Assembly (NCBI RefSeq): GCF_947500265.1
Contig: NZ_CANMRN010000005.1
Location: 62,001-126,000 of the forward strand
Direction of reading: 5' to 3'
Source: an uncultured Psychrobacter sp.
GTDB taxonomy: Bacteria > Pseudomonadota > Gammaproteobacteria > Pseudomonadales > Moraxellaceae
DNA: 64,000 nucleotides
Below the pieces are notes generated by a model, which ran no database searches, was not told the DNA's origin, and was given only the letters and a program-made list of their open reading frames with translations. The translations under genes were made by a program, and so were the position numbers. Within the stretch, counting starts at the first letter, position 1, and each line of letters opens with the position of its first letter. Below, piece after piece: positions 9,495 through 18,703 of the stretch.

Positions 9495-10163
9495 TTAAAC
9501 CGTCCATTGATCATTAATAATGGCAACCAGGTAACGCTTGCCTTGATACTCATCAAATACTAAGCGTAATACCCGCCAGTCCATACCATCATACTCATCC
9601 GTGCCTTTATAATAAAATTCTACAACATCTGATGTTTGGTATATATTTTTTAAGTTATTGATAGAATTACCATTATTTTTGAATTCATTGACATTGATGC
9701 TAGCACTATTAAACTTTTTGCCATCCACCCAAGTATCCAAATAAGTAGGCAACGGCGTGACTAACAGATCGCCAGTACCGTCTTTTTCGCCCCAAGTAAA
9801 TTGGATGTTAGACTGCTGTAAATACTGTGCAAATTGCCCGCGGCTAAAGACTTTATCTGACTCAGGCCGTACATAAGCGTACATTGAAAAACGAACGCCA
9901 CGTATTGGATGGATATCATTAGTGATTCTAGAAAAGTCCTTATTTGCCAGTGCGCGCTGTATACGTAACGCTTGCTGTCTAAGGGTTTGCTGGCTGATAT
10001 CAGCATTACTAGGTGTTGATGAACTACTGGTTGGCTGAGATACAATGGCTTCGCTGGACTCAGAAGCAGACTGACAACCCGTCGCAGCTAGCGTGAATAG
10101 CAAAAAACTACTAAAGGCTAATGTCGCAGATTTTTCCTTAAAAAAAGCAGGTAATGTCATCAT
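9495..10163 (-). CDS. Putative lipoprotein, hypothetical
   Basis: About 223 residues from the ATG at 10163 (MMTLPAFFKEKSATLAF), which has AAGGA seven bases upstream; the open frame extends to 10403 but without a ribosome site. The start is a lipoprotein signal ending AATGC, then a Ser-rich linker (residues about 30-55). The folded part contains a WGEKDGTGD turn and a C-terminal strand pattern ending YLVAIINDQWTV, which recalls SH3-like or NTF2-like periplasmic domains. The family is not recognised. It is divergent from the secreted protein at 10366. Confidence 0.7.
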   Translation of the reverse strand: MMTLPAFFKEKSATLAFSSFLLFTLAATGCQSASESSEAIVSQPTSSSSTPSNADISQQTLRQQALRIQRALANKDFSRITNDIHPIRGVRFSMYAYVRPESDKVFSRGQFAQYLQQSNIQFTWGEKDGTGDLLVTPLPTYLDTWVDGKKFNSASINVNEFKNNGNSINNLKNIYQTSDVVEFYYKGTDEYDGMDWRVLRLVFDEYQGKRYLVAIINDQWTV

Positions 10164-10365
10164 AAAATCATCCTTAGCACAGTTATTAGCGAAAGAAACA
10201 TCACTATAAATTGTCATGGGAACCGGTAAAAAATACCATAAAAGCGTTATGTAATCGATATTTTGGTAAGTAAACCTGAATGATACGATAATACAGCAGA
10301 GTCCGAATATAGGTATGATGTAATAGTCGGTAACACTTGTAGGATAAAAGCTCGCAGAGAATAAG

Positions 10366-10857
10366 ATGCCAACATATAAATCGCTGACATTACTATTGAC
10401 CATAGGACTGATGCCTGTCGGTCACGCTATAGCGGATTTATCAAAAGTAGATCAGAAACAAAATGCCTTAGCTAATATCAAGATTGCGACCATCACGAAA
10501 ATGTACCAACAAGATATGGATGATCAAGGTATGAGTCATCCTGTAGTGCTGCAGCAATACGCTGATGCTGACTTGCAAGCAGCGATGCAACTTGAGCAAG
10601 CGTATTTTGATAAAACTCAGACGTCCTGCAATATAGATTACGATGTGCTTTGGAGCTCGCAAGATCCTGACTATACGCAAGACAAGAAGTTTTCAATAAC
10701 TGCTCAAGGACTGGTTCAGGTTAGCTTGGCGCAAGGTAGCGATATTTATTATGAGTTGTCATGTGATGACAATGATAAAACGTGCCAAGTCGCAGATGTG
10801 GTTTTAGATCAGGATGGCAAAACGTTGCGGAAGCATTTGCTTGAAACTTGTCGTTAG
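10366..10857 (+). CDS. Secreted hypothetical protein
   Basis: A 163-residue protein with a clear signal peptide (LTLLLTIGLMPVGHAIA), so periplasmic. Its mature part has four Cys residues (TSCNID, LSCDD, KTCQV, LETCR), probably two disulfides, and an acidic, strand-rich C-terminal half. I do not recognise the family. It is the last gene before the gene-free stretch and the dif-like site. Confidence 0.6.
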   Translation: MPTYKSLTLLLTIGLMPVGHAIADLSKVDQKQNALANIKIATITKMYQQDMDDQGMSHPVVLQQYADADLQAAMQLEQAYFDKTQTSCNIDYDVLWSSQDPDYTQDKKFSITAQGLVQVSLAQGSDIYYELSCDDNDKTCQVADVVLDQDGKTLRKHLLETCR

Positions 10858-10956
10858 TAGAAGTCTATAACTCAAACTCATATTAAATCTGATCTAAGGT
10901 GTAAGAATGACATGGTATAAATGTTTTTTCGCCTAACTACTAAAACCGTTGGTTTG

Positions 10957-10984
10957 TTTTCGTATAATGTATATTATGTTAAAC
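10957..10984 (+). other. dif-like XerC/XerD recombination site
   Basis: Layout of a 28-bp dif: XerC arm TTTTCGTATAA (10957-10967), central TGTATA (10968-10973), XerD arm TTATGTTAAAC (10974-10984). Against the E. coli dif as I remember it (GGTGCGCATAA, TGTATA, TTATGTTAAAT), the centre is identical, the XerD arm differs only at its last base, and the XerC arm differs at four outer positions. It is either the chromosomal dif, which would place the window at the replication terminus, or the end of an element that uses XerCD. No second full site is seen in the window. Confidence 0.8.
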
Positions 10985-11598
10985 TAGAGCTACCTGACAT
11001 TAACTTCATGAGATGATGATTAACAGTAAGCTATTAGATAATTTGGTTGATAATTGCTTGACCAGAATATGTACTACCTATCAAATAAATAGTGTAATCA
11101 TCCTTGACGTAACTACTAACTCATATGTCTTGAATGCTTAATACGCGAAGTCCTAATTGAGCTTAGTGTATCAGTATTAGATCAAGTCGCTAATAACCTC
11201 TTTGCATCCTCTCGTTCCTAATCATCACCTAACAGCCAAATTCACTATCATTCAATTGTTAGCATCTCAATCAACTGGCGCTTTGGTACGAATATTCTTG
11301 CAACACGTTAGGTAAGATATCATTACCTATGGACTCTATTAGCTAAGATCAAAAGCCATAACTCTTTTAGATATCTATTACTTCATATAATTTCTAATAG
11401 CGCATGTATGATCTGACAATGTTCCTACCTGGCCTGTTTGCAAGTCTGGTTTAGATCTACCTTATAATCACGAATATCATTGCCAACTAAGCTGTAATAC
11501 TTTTTGTTTTAAGTAATCAAAAACCCTCTCACTACTAAGAAAGTATTTATCCCTCTTCGCAATATACTTCAATCTGGAGCACTAAGTTAACAACCTCC
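10985..11598. other. Gene-free stretch after the dif-like site
   Basis: No reading frame with protein-like composition, RNA gene or decayed gene could be recognised on either strand. The stretch runs from the dif-like site to the 62-bp repeat. Confidence 0.5.
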
Positions 11599-11660
11599 AA
11601 ATTTGCACAGAACAGTACTATGACCCTGATTTTTATATTCTGTGCACGTACAGGAGCATG
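11599..11660 (+). repeat. 62-bp direct repeat, left copy (candidate attachment site)
   Basis: This segment (from AAATTTGCACAGAACAG to TACAGGAGCATG) recurs at 60291-60352 in the same orientation with only two mismatches, 48.7 kb away, each time about 0.4 kb before a related integrase gene. It holds an inverted repeat, GCACAGAA (11605-11612) and TTCTGTGC (11638-11645). The sequence just downstream in the two copies is clearly less similar. Confidence 0.8.
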
Positions 11661-11675
11661 GTTTTCTTTGTAAAT

Positions 11676-11721
11676 AAAAGTAAGAACTCTATCAATAGTA
11701 ATAAATAGCGTTCTTACTTTT
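11676..11721. repeat. 12-bp inverted repeat (hairpin)
   Basis: AAAAGTAAGAAC (11676-11687) and GTTCTTACTTTT (11710-11721) pair perfectly across a 22-base loop. It occurs only in the left integrase module, not the right one. It may be a terminator or a protein-binding structure. Confidence 0.5.
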
Positions 11722-11802
11722 AATCTATCTGAAGTTTATTGCTCCAAACACCATATATATCAATAAACACATGGCTTACTCCTTTGCTTTACCTTATACT
11801 AT

Positions 11803-11864
11803 AATCATCCCCAACTTTCCCTTGGGGATGATTCGATATAAAACCCTTTAATTTAAAGGGTTTT
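11803..11864. repeat. Two adjacent hairpins upstream of integrase 1
   Basis: The first is AATCATCCCCAA (11803-11814) with TTGGGGATGATT (11822-11833), a seven-base loop. The second is a near-perfect palindrome, AAAACCCTTTAA (11840-11851) with TTAAAGGGTTTT (11853-11864). The first hairpin has a counterpart at 60497-60527 before integrase 2 with compensating sequence changes, so the structure appears to be conserved. Confidence 0.65.
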
Positions 11865-11885
11865 ATGAAATAAATAATAAATAAC

Positions 11886-11905
11886 AGTGTCCATACTAGT
11901 GTCCA
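11886..11905 (+). promoter_or_regulatory. Paired AGTGTCCA repeats (candidate integrase arm sites)
   Basis: AGTGTCCA occurs at 11886-11893 and 11898-11905, start to start 12 bases. The same pair with the same 12-base spacing precedes integrase 2 at 60581-60600. Direct repeats at fixed spacing close to a tyrosine integrase gene are typical of arm-binding sites in an attP/attL region. Confidence 0.6.
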
Positions 11906-12042
11906 ATAGCTATCTATGTTTCCCAAAATACACTTTTTCAGGATTTATAAGACATGCGCAGAGATTGCTCTAAAACTAAGTATAGAGATAACAGATTAAC
12001 ACTCACAATTTACCTAGCTTATAAAGCTGACGGATGTACATT

Positions 12043-13311
12043 ATGGCTGTCGATAATTTAAATGATATCAATAAACTTGAATGCCGAGATAAAGATTACT
12101 CGGTCAGTGTCTCAGGTATCGCGGGTTTAAGTATCCGTATTTATCCAAATGGTAAAAAAGAATACTACTTGAGGTACGCTCATCCGCACATCGATGGTAA
12201 GCGTCCTAGAATGATGCTAGGCAAGGTCGAAGAAATCAGTCTATATGAAGCTAAGCATAAAGCAGAAAATATACTTAGCGTGGTTGCACAAGGCTCTGAC
12301 CCTAAAGCTATCCATAAAAAAGAACAAGTCAATAAGTATGCTCATCTAAAGAACGCCACATTTTCTGAAATTACACAAGCGTGGCGAGACCACAAAACAT
12401 CAAGTCGTAACAATAGTAAATCTAGAAAGCGCGCGTTTAGTGAATCAACCCTTAAATTTTGGGATTTGTGTCTAGGATACATGTGCCAAGAAATTGGTGA
12501 TTTGAGAATGAACGATATCACCAGCGAGATGATATTGAGTGTATGTGAGGCGATTCAAAACAATGAAAATCAAGCAACCTTCGTTGGTGCAAGCACTAGG
12601 CTGTATACTGAAAAAGTATTCTCATTCGCTGTCGCAAGAGGATTATGCGATAGAAACGTAGCTATTGATACACGTGGCGAGCTAGCACCTGCCAGCTCAG
12701 GCAATCACTTACCAGCTATTACTAAACCTGATCAGTTTGCCACTCTCCTAAACGACATGTCCAATTTTAAAGGCGCAAGTAAAATAACATTGGAGGCAAT
12801 GAATTTACTACCTTACGTCTTCGTACGTAGTATCGATTTACGGTCTATGCGCTGGCAAGATATAGATTGGAATAACAAGCTATGGGAGTTTTCTCCTACT
12901 AAAGGCGAAGGTCGTGAAGATATGGTATCGCACTTGGTTGTGCCTTTAGCTATTCAAGTCATTGAGCGCTTACGAAGAATACAAGCAATTACAGGTCATA
13001 AAGATTACGTATTTGCATCGATGCGTGCATCAAGCAATAGCTATATTAGCAAAGCGACTCTAGTACAGATATTTCATAGGCTTGGCTATAAAGATGTACA
13101 ATGCGCTCATGGCTTTCGAGCATCTGCTAAAACCCTACTAATGGAACAACCTGAGCTGCGCTACTCAGACATCGTGACTGAGCTGCAATTAGGCCATCGG
13201 ATAAAAGATACGCACGGCGGCGCTTATAATAGGCTTGATGAGATAGACACAAGAGTACACATGATGCAAGATTGGGCAGACTATATAGATAAGCTCCAAA
13301 ATTCAAAATAA
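12043..13311 (+). CDS. Tyrosine integrase with DUF4102 arm-binding domain (integrase 1)
   Basis: A 422-residue P4/CP4-type integrase from the ATG at 12043; this start is chosen because integrase 2 begins at the homologous codon with the same upstream bases. Residues 1-90 form the DUF4102-like arm-binding domain (LSIRIYPNGKKEYYLRYAHP). A core-binding segment follows, then the catalytic domain with Arg in SIDLRSMRW, HGFR (H-x-x-R), LGHR, and Tyr in GGAYNRLDE. It directs site-specific insertion and excision of an island. Its protein is highly similar along the whole length to the one at 60694-61959. It is followed by the four-gene recombinase operon on the same strand, a different recombinase class. 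Confidence 0.92.
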   Translation: MAVDNLNDINKLECRDKDYSVSVSGIAGLSIRIYPNGKKEYYLRYAHPHIDGKRPRMMLGKVEEISLYEAKHKAENILSVVAQGSDPKAIHKKEQVNKYAHLKNATFSEITQAWRDHKTSSRNNSKSRKRAFSESTLKFWDLCLGYMCQEIGDLRMNDITSEMILSVCEAIQNNENQATFVGASTRLYTEKVFSFAVARGLCDRNVAIDTRGELAPASSGNHLPAITKPDQFATLLNDMSNFKGASKITLEAMNLLPYVFVRSIDLRSMRWQDIDWNNKLWEFSPTKGEGREDMVSHLVVPLAIQVIERLRRIQAITGHKDYVFASMRASSNSYISKATLVQIFHRLGYKDVQCAHGFRASAKTLLMEQPELRYSDIVTELQLGHRIKDTHGGAYNRLDEIDTRVHMMQDWADYIDKLQNSK

Positions 13312-13416
13312 AGATTACTTTAGTTTGATCATATCTCTCAATAATAATGGTTTTTTTGAATATCGTGTCTAATACAGATTTCATTACAACAATCAAGAGA
13401 TAAATAGTTGCTATCA

Positions 13417-13450
13417 CCTATAAAATTGAGCAATATCATTGCTTTATAGG
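13417..13450. repeat. Nested hairpin before the recombinase operon
   Basis: CCTATAAA (13417-13424) and TTTATAGG (13443-13450) enclose an inner stem GCAAT/ATTGC (13430-13442). It lies in the 205-base gap between integrase 1 and the recombinase operon, where the end of the second mobile element should be. Confidence 0.5.
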
Positions 13451-13516
13451 AAGAGCTAATATAGCATTTAACTGTAAGAGACACCTTAATAAAAATTCAT
13501 ATATTCGCAGGCTTCG

Positions 13517-14797
13517 ATGTCAATACTAAAAATAAAATCTATTGTATTAAACAACTCAAATCCGATTAGTTTGTTGTTTGATAGTACTACTACACTTCCC
13601 TGTCTATACCCTATGCTATATATCAATAGCTCATTGAAATTTAAAAGTGAATCAACACAACAAGCTTATTTACAAGGTATCAAGCAATGGTATGAGTTTT
13701 GGCAAGAGAAATACGATCAGTCATTCTGCAAGTATTTCAGAGAACATAAATCTAATCCAGAATTGATGATTAAAGAAATAGATAGCTTTATATTATATTT
13801 GGAAAATATACAGGTAGTTGATCAGAAACTAATCAGATTAGGAACCAATCCTTCAATTAATTATAATACACTTGCACATCGTTTGCGGGCTATCCTTAGC
13901 TATTTAAACTATTTGCTAGATACCTTTAGTCAAATATATGGTAAATCTATAAGTCCTGAAATTGCCAGATACAAGTCTGTAATCTATCAAAAGTATGATC
14001 TTGTCAAAAACTTATCCTCTAATCATCACAAGGCTCATAAGAATGGAACGAACTTCAAAAGCCTCACAGAGGAAATGCAAAAAGCTTTACGTTCTATTAT
14101 TTCACCTAAAGCACTAGAACCATTATTTAAAAGTAATGAAGCTCAGTTAAGAAACTTTCTCATTGTACGTTTACTTTTGAACTATGGCCTGAGGACTGGA
14201 GAGCTACTACTCTTAACTCTTGATTCAATTAAACCCGACGTAAAAACACATAACACTTACCTCCTTATAACTGATACACATCATAAAACAGACACTCGTA
14301 TAACAAAGCCACAGATTAAAAACGTTCAGTCTATTCGAAGCATTCTATTGGAGAAACGCGATGTTCAATTTATAAATATATATATCAATTATATTAGACG
14401 CAAAGAAGCTAAAAATCGTATGCTATTCCTATCCTTACAAGCACCCTACGCACCTCTCAGTAAATCAGGTTTTAAAAAAATTATAGCTACGATTAATGAG
14501 AATATGAAAAGTAAGCATCCTCAATTCTTTGACACTAATTATGTGGATTCTCTTGATAAAATTTCAGCTCATACTCTTCGGCATACATGGGCATATATGA
14601 TGCTTAAGTATAACTATGAATCATATTTAAGCACTCATCATAAGGCAAAAGCGATGGAAAAGGCTGTCGAGAATTTAAGAAAAATGGCGGGTTGGTCGCT
14701 CAATAGTACTATGCCATATCTATACGCCAGCCGTTTTATGTCAGAAAATGCTAATTTAGCTAATATTCAAAGAATTACAAAAGTGGATACATTATGA
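13517..14797 (+). CDS. Tyrosine recombinase, first gene of a recombinase operon (IntA-like)
   Basis: A 426-residue XerD-type recombinase. Catalytic motifs in order: GLRTGELLLL (Arg I), HTLRHTWAYMML (H-x-x-R), a GWS position and Tyr in MPYLYASRF. The N-terminal 170 residues form a SAM-like core-binding domain (STQQAYLQGIKQWYEFWQ). Its stop overlaps the next start by four bases (ATGA), so translation is coupled. The order (complete recombinase, degenerate recombinase, long recombinase, small protein) resembles intA-tfp-intB elements described in Vibrio and, distantly, Tn554 tnpABC. It probably acts with the following genes in strand exchange at the element ends. Confidence 0.85.
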   Translation: MSILKIKSIVLNNSNPISLLFDSTTTLPCLYPMLYINSSLKFKSESTQQAYLQGIKQWYEFWQEKYDQSFCKYFREHKSNPELMIKEIDSFILYLENIQVVDQKLIRLGTNPSINYNTLAHRLRAILSYLNYLLDTFSQIYGKSISPEIARYKSVIYQKYDLVKNLSSNHHKAHKNGTNFKSLTEEMQKALRSIISPKALEPLFKSNEAQLRNFLIVRLLLNYGLRTGELLLLTLDSIKPDVKTHNTYLLITDTHHKTDTRITKPQIKNVQSIRSILLEKRDVQFINIYINYIRRKEAKNRMLFLSLQAPYAPLSKSGFKKIIATINENMKSKHPQFFDTNYVDSLDKISAHTLRHTWAYMMLKYNYESYLSTHHKAKAMEKAVENLRKMAGWSLNSTMPYLYASRFMSENANLANIQRITKVDTL

Positions 14798-16371
14798 CTA
14801 ATACTAATCTGGCACTAAATTTTCTTGAGCATTCGAGTCATCGTTTATTTTCTGAGGCTCAGATAGATAACATTGACAGTCTGCATATTCCTACTGTAAT
14901 TAGGTTTATGCTTGCTGATAGGTATGACACTAAGTTTATCAATAGTACGTATGATACTTGGGAATTTACTTACTCTGGACTTAAAAATATAATTAAATTT
15001 GATGGCTTAGATTATCACGAAGTTAAACTATTAAAGTACTTCCTAGCGTACTATATTCAAATTAATAGTCCGTCAAGCTTATACCTATCCGCTAATAAAA
15101 TAAAAAATTTATTCAATGAACTTGTAGAAAGAGGTATGGAATTTTCTTTTAAGTCTTTTGAAACTATTCTTTTAGAGTTAGCAAAAAACATCAGTTCCTC
15201 TCGTGATTACTATAGAGTCAAATTATTTATAAAGTTAATGATTGTTGAAGATTTTGACCTATTTGGAGAGGCAGATGAAGATAAATTAGAGATTTTAGAA
15301 CGGCCATCGAGTTTCAACTCGCAATTGTTTTATCAAGAAACTGAAGACGCCATCAGCAAACCTATAATCACAATGATACAAAATGGCTTTGCGAAACTAA
15401 ATTCAGAAATTTCTCAAAAACAATCAATAGCAGACAATACTATTAAAAACGCCTCTGTCCTTGGTCTTATCTATGTAACTGGTATGAGACCCGTTCAATT
15501 GTCAAAACTTTCTGTTGAAGATATAAAGATCGATACATACACGAAAGAAGGTGAAAGTATGCGCTACAGCATACTTGTGCCTTATGCAAAACAAGGTCGA
15601 TTCAATCATGCTAAAATTTCTATAAAACTACCTGAAGAAATCGCTACAGTTATTTTGCAATATATTAAGCAATTTAAGTTATCTACGAACCATCAGCTTT
15701 TTGATTTAGGTAATTATGCAGTAACTTACTGTACTACTGCCATCAATGAACAACTCTTTGAATTCTCACCGCAGGAATATCAGCAACGGGTTTCAAATGG
15801 TGAACTAATCCAAATTAAATATACAAGCTCTCAATTCCGTCATCATATAGCTTATTCAATGGCACTATCAGGATCAAGTGCTGAAGACATTGCTTATATC
15901 TTAGGACACTCGTCATTAGTTACAGCTAGACATTATATTTTTTCATCACCCAGTCTTGCTCAAATCCGAGCCATGGCACTTGGTAGAAATCCTGTTTACC
16001 AGCAAATGATAGCTATGCTAATGACTGGTAATATCATTACCCATGAGCAAGGCTATGGAGAAAACATAGTAGGATTCGTTAATAGTAAGATTCACAGCAA
16101 TATAGGCAAATGCAGCTATAAAGCTGACTGTTTTCTTGAGCCTGTACGTAGTTGTTACGGATGTGTCTATTTTAACCCTTATGTAAATGGTAACCATAAA
16201 GAAGTTTTAGAGTGTATTCAAAACGAACTAGAATCCATCATACATATCTCTGATGCTGTTTATAACTCATCAAATCCAATCATTGCTATTCACCAAGCTA
16301 CTAAATTTGAAATAGAGTCAGTCGTTAAGCGCTGTGAGCTAAATAGTGAGGTGAAAAATGCAGATCACTAA
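14794..16371 (+). CDS. Tyrosine-recombinase-fold protein with degenerate catalytic site (Tfp-like)
   Basis: A 525-residue protein with a recombinase-like region: VTGMRPVQLSKLSVEDI keeps Arg I, and LGHSSLVTARHYIFSS keeps a His and a possible Tyr. The usual H-x-x-R box reads SSQFRHHIAY, so the His is replaced by Ser. After the catalytic region comes a Cys cluster (CSYKADCF, SCYGCVYF), probably a zinc ribbon, and a helical tail. Partial loss of the active site suggests a structural or regulatory partner rather than an independent recombinase. It overlaps its upstream neighbour by four bases and its downstream neighbour by 14 bases. Confidence 0.75.
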   Translation: MTNTNLALNFLEHSSHRLFSEAQIDNIDSLHIPTVIRFMLADRYDTKFINSTYDTWEFTYSGLKNIIKFDGLDYHEVKLLKYFLAYYIQINSPSSLYLSANKIKNLFNELVERGMEFSFKSFETILLELAKNISSSRDYYRVKLFIKLMIVEDFDLFGEADEDKLEILERPSSFNSQLFYQETEDAISKPIITMIQNGFAKLNSEISQKQSIADNTIKNASVLGLIYVTGMRPVQLSKLSVEDIKIDTYTKEGESMRYSILVPYAKQGRFNHAKISIKLPEEIATVILQYIKQFKLSTNHQLFDLGNYAVTYCTTAINEQLFEFSPQEYQQRVSNGELIQIKYTSSQFRHHIAYSMALSGSSAEDIAYILGHSSLVTARHYIFSSPSLAQIRAMALGRNPVYQQMIAMLMTGNIITHEQGYGENIVGFVNSKIHSNIGKCSYKADCFLEPVRSCYGCVYFNPYVNGNHKEVLECIQNELESIIHISDAVYNSSNPIIAIHQATKFEIESVVKRCELNSEVKNADH

Positions 16372-18703
16372 TTACAATGAGTTCATTAATGAGCAAAAAG
16401 AGTATTTTGAAAATAACTTATGTAAATCCAATGATGCATCGTGGGAAAACATCTCATGGTTAAAAAATGGTACTGGTTCAAGTTGGTTACTTTCACGAGG
16501 TAAACCAAGTATATGTTTTAATTTAATAAATAGATTGAAAGGCTTAAATAATATAGAAGTATCACAAGACTACCAATATTTTTGTAAAGCAATGTTGATA
16601 TACAGCTATCGTCAAGCCAATGGTAAGGCTTCGCCACAAAAACTCGCTGCTGAACTCTTAGTGCTAAAGCGTTGGTTCTATTCCCTACAAGATCTTACAT
16701 CTAACACTCATCCCACAAAACTCTCAACAGAAATTCTCAACCATGCATACTCTCTATTGAAGGATAATAGTGTTCCTACTAATCTTCCAGATCATGTCGG
16801 AACATTCAAAAGACTACAAGACATAGTGAATAAATATGGATTCACTTCTAAGAAGCTAGAGTTCGAAGTTGATTTAAAATATATTAATAAGCAGAATAGA
16901 ACACAGAAAGCAAGAATAACTAAAGAGCTTCTTGAAGACAAAAATATTGACGAAAGCCAGATAAATGCAGAAAAATTAATTTCGATTCAAACCTTTATAA
17001 ATATTGCTTCTCTTAAAAACTTTTGTCAGGGTGAAGGCGAAAAAATACTTTTAAACTCGCTATTTTTATCTATCGTAACAGGGTTTCGTTCGACTGAAAC
17101 AATAATGTTGAAGAAAGACTGTTTAATCGAAAGACCTATATTAGATCCACAGACCAAGAAACCTATAAGTATTAATAGTAAAATACAGTGTATGCTTGGT
17201 ATACGCTATTATGGTGCAAAAGGGGCTGGCGAGAGAATTCACTGGGTTGAGCCGTCTTCAGTTACGCTTGTTAAAAGCATCATACAAAACACTTTAAATC
17301 TTACCGAAGAATATCGAGAGCACCTAATTTATTTGAGGCAGAAAAACTTAAAAGACTTTCTTCCCAAGGGTGTTGATGACATTCCTGATGATTTGATCGA
17401 GCTAGACGATTTAATCGACCATTTATTTATTTCAAAAAAACGAACAAGAGGTCGTGGTGGTCGAAGAGATGCCATACTAAAAACATTTAAAAATGCTCAA
17501 GTAAAACCTGATAAGACAATCTCTGATGGAACGAGTGAGCTTAAGTTCTATAGTAAAAAGACCTTGAACGAATTCATTAAATCAACAGCAGATTATGATA
17601 CTGAAGATCCTATAAACAAGAAGTTTGAGTTTGAGGGTAAGCTGGTTGACATCCCTTATGAAGATATATTGTTTATTGTCCAGCATGGGAGCACTACTCT
17701 ATCTCGAAATCTGATCAATAAGATGAATATTACAATACTAGATAACCATGTTATAAATAATTTCTTAGGCACAGGTAGCAATATATCAATCTTTGAAAAG
17801 TACAATCTTAAAGATAGCGACAATCAAATCTCCAAAATATCAAGCCACATTCCTCGTCATAATATTAATACTTTCTTAGCTATTGCTGAAATTTCAGACC
17901 ACTTGCAAGCAATGCTGATGGGGCGGGTTGATATTGAACAAAACAAACATTATCAGCATTTGAGTATTAAGCAAATTAGCCAAAATGCCAGTTTAACTAG
18001 TAACAGTAGTCAACTTCAGGCATCCAATGAGTTAATAACAGTTTCAGAGCCTGTGCAGCCTGGAGAGAACAATGTAAAAAGCCCAATTGATGACATCTTA
18101 GAATATGGCTTGATGCTCTTTAGCGACGATAAAGACTTAGAAGCTAATCTGAAAAATAATCTACATACTTTTAATAGCACTAATGAAGTATCAAACTTTA
18201 TCGAACAATCCTTTGATGATGGTTACTTTGAAGATATTAGTAAAGCTTTTAATGAAATGGCACATACAGAGCCAGCCAAAGCGAAAGAGCTAATAAATAC
18301 CCACGCCTACCTACATCCCCTACCCTTTGGATCATGTATGCGTAATATAGCGGCTCACGGTTGCCCTAAGCGGTTAGCATGCCAGTCAGGGGTATCCTGT
18401 GTCAATTTTACAGTGACAGGACGTATGGGTGAGCTTGAAAACTTAAAGCTCACTAAAAATAGACTACTTGAACAAGCTAAAAACTTAGCTGATAACTCTG
18501 AATTTACGCGAAGGGTAAAAGAGCAAATTCAAAACCTTGAGCACTTCGAACAAAAAATCATGATCGGCTACAGTAATAAAACTCCAGTAAATATATATAA
18601 CGCAATAGATACTGAGCTTTCTCAGCCAAGGACACTTGCTGAACTGTTTTCACTAGAATACGAAAAGATAAAAGCTAATGATGAGGAGGAAGGCAAATGC
18701 TAA
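16358..18703 (+). CDS. Long tyrosine recombinase with C-terminal Cys-rich domain (IntB-like)
   Basis: A 781-residue protein. A long N-terminal half (about 1-220) without recognised domain precedes a tyrosine recombinase region: TGFRSTETIMLKKD (Arg I), SSHIPRHNINTFL (H-x-x-R), MGR and HYQHLS (probable Tyr). Between Arg I and the HxxR box lies an insertion of over 200 residues that includes a basic RTRGRGGRR stretch, perhaps DNA-binding. The C-terminus has a Cys cluster (GSCMRN, HGCPKRLACQ, VSCVNF) followed by a coiled coil. The general layout recalls the large recombinases of Tn554-like and strand-biased circularizing elements. It overlaps the following small gene by seven bases. Confidence 0.75.
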   Translation: MQITNYNEFINEQKEYFENNLCKSNDASWENISWLKNGTGSSWLLSRGKPSICFNLINRLKGLNNIEVSQDYQYFCKAMLIYSYRQANGKASPQKLAAELLVLKRWFYSLQDLTSNTHPTKLSTEILNHAYSLLKDNSVPTNLPDHVGTFKRLQDIVNKYGFTSKKLEFEVDLKYINKQNRTQKARITKELLEDKNIDESQINAEKLISIQTFINIASLKNFCQGEGEKILLNSLFLSIVTGFRSTETIMLKKDCLIERPILDPQTKKPISINSKIQCMLGIRYYGAKGAGERIHWVEPSSVTLVKSIIQNTLNLTEEYREHLIYLRQKNLKDFLPKGVDDIPDDLIELDDLIDHLFISKKRTRGRGGRRDAILKTFKNAQVKPDKTISDGTSELKFYSKKTLNEFIKSTADYDTEDPINKKFEFEGKLVDIPYEDILFIVQHGSTTLSRNLINKMNITILDNHVINNFLGTGSNISIFEKYNLKDSDNQISKISSHIPRHNINTFLAIAEISDHLQAMLMGRVDIEQNKHYQHLSIKQISQNASLTSNSSQLQASNELITVSEPVQPGENNVKSPIDDILEYGLMLFSDDKDLEANLKNNLHTFNSTNEVSNFIEQSFDDGYFEDISKAFNEMAHTEPAKAKELINTHAYLHPLPFGSCMRNIAAHGCPKRLACQSGVSCVNFTVTGRMGELENLKLTKNRLLEQAKNLADNSEFTRRVKEQIQNLEHFEQKIMIGYSNKTPVNIYNAIDTELSQPRTLAELFSLEYEKIKANDEEEGKC

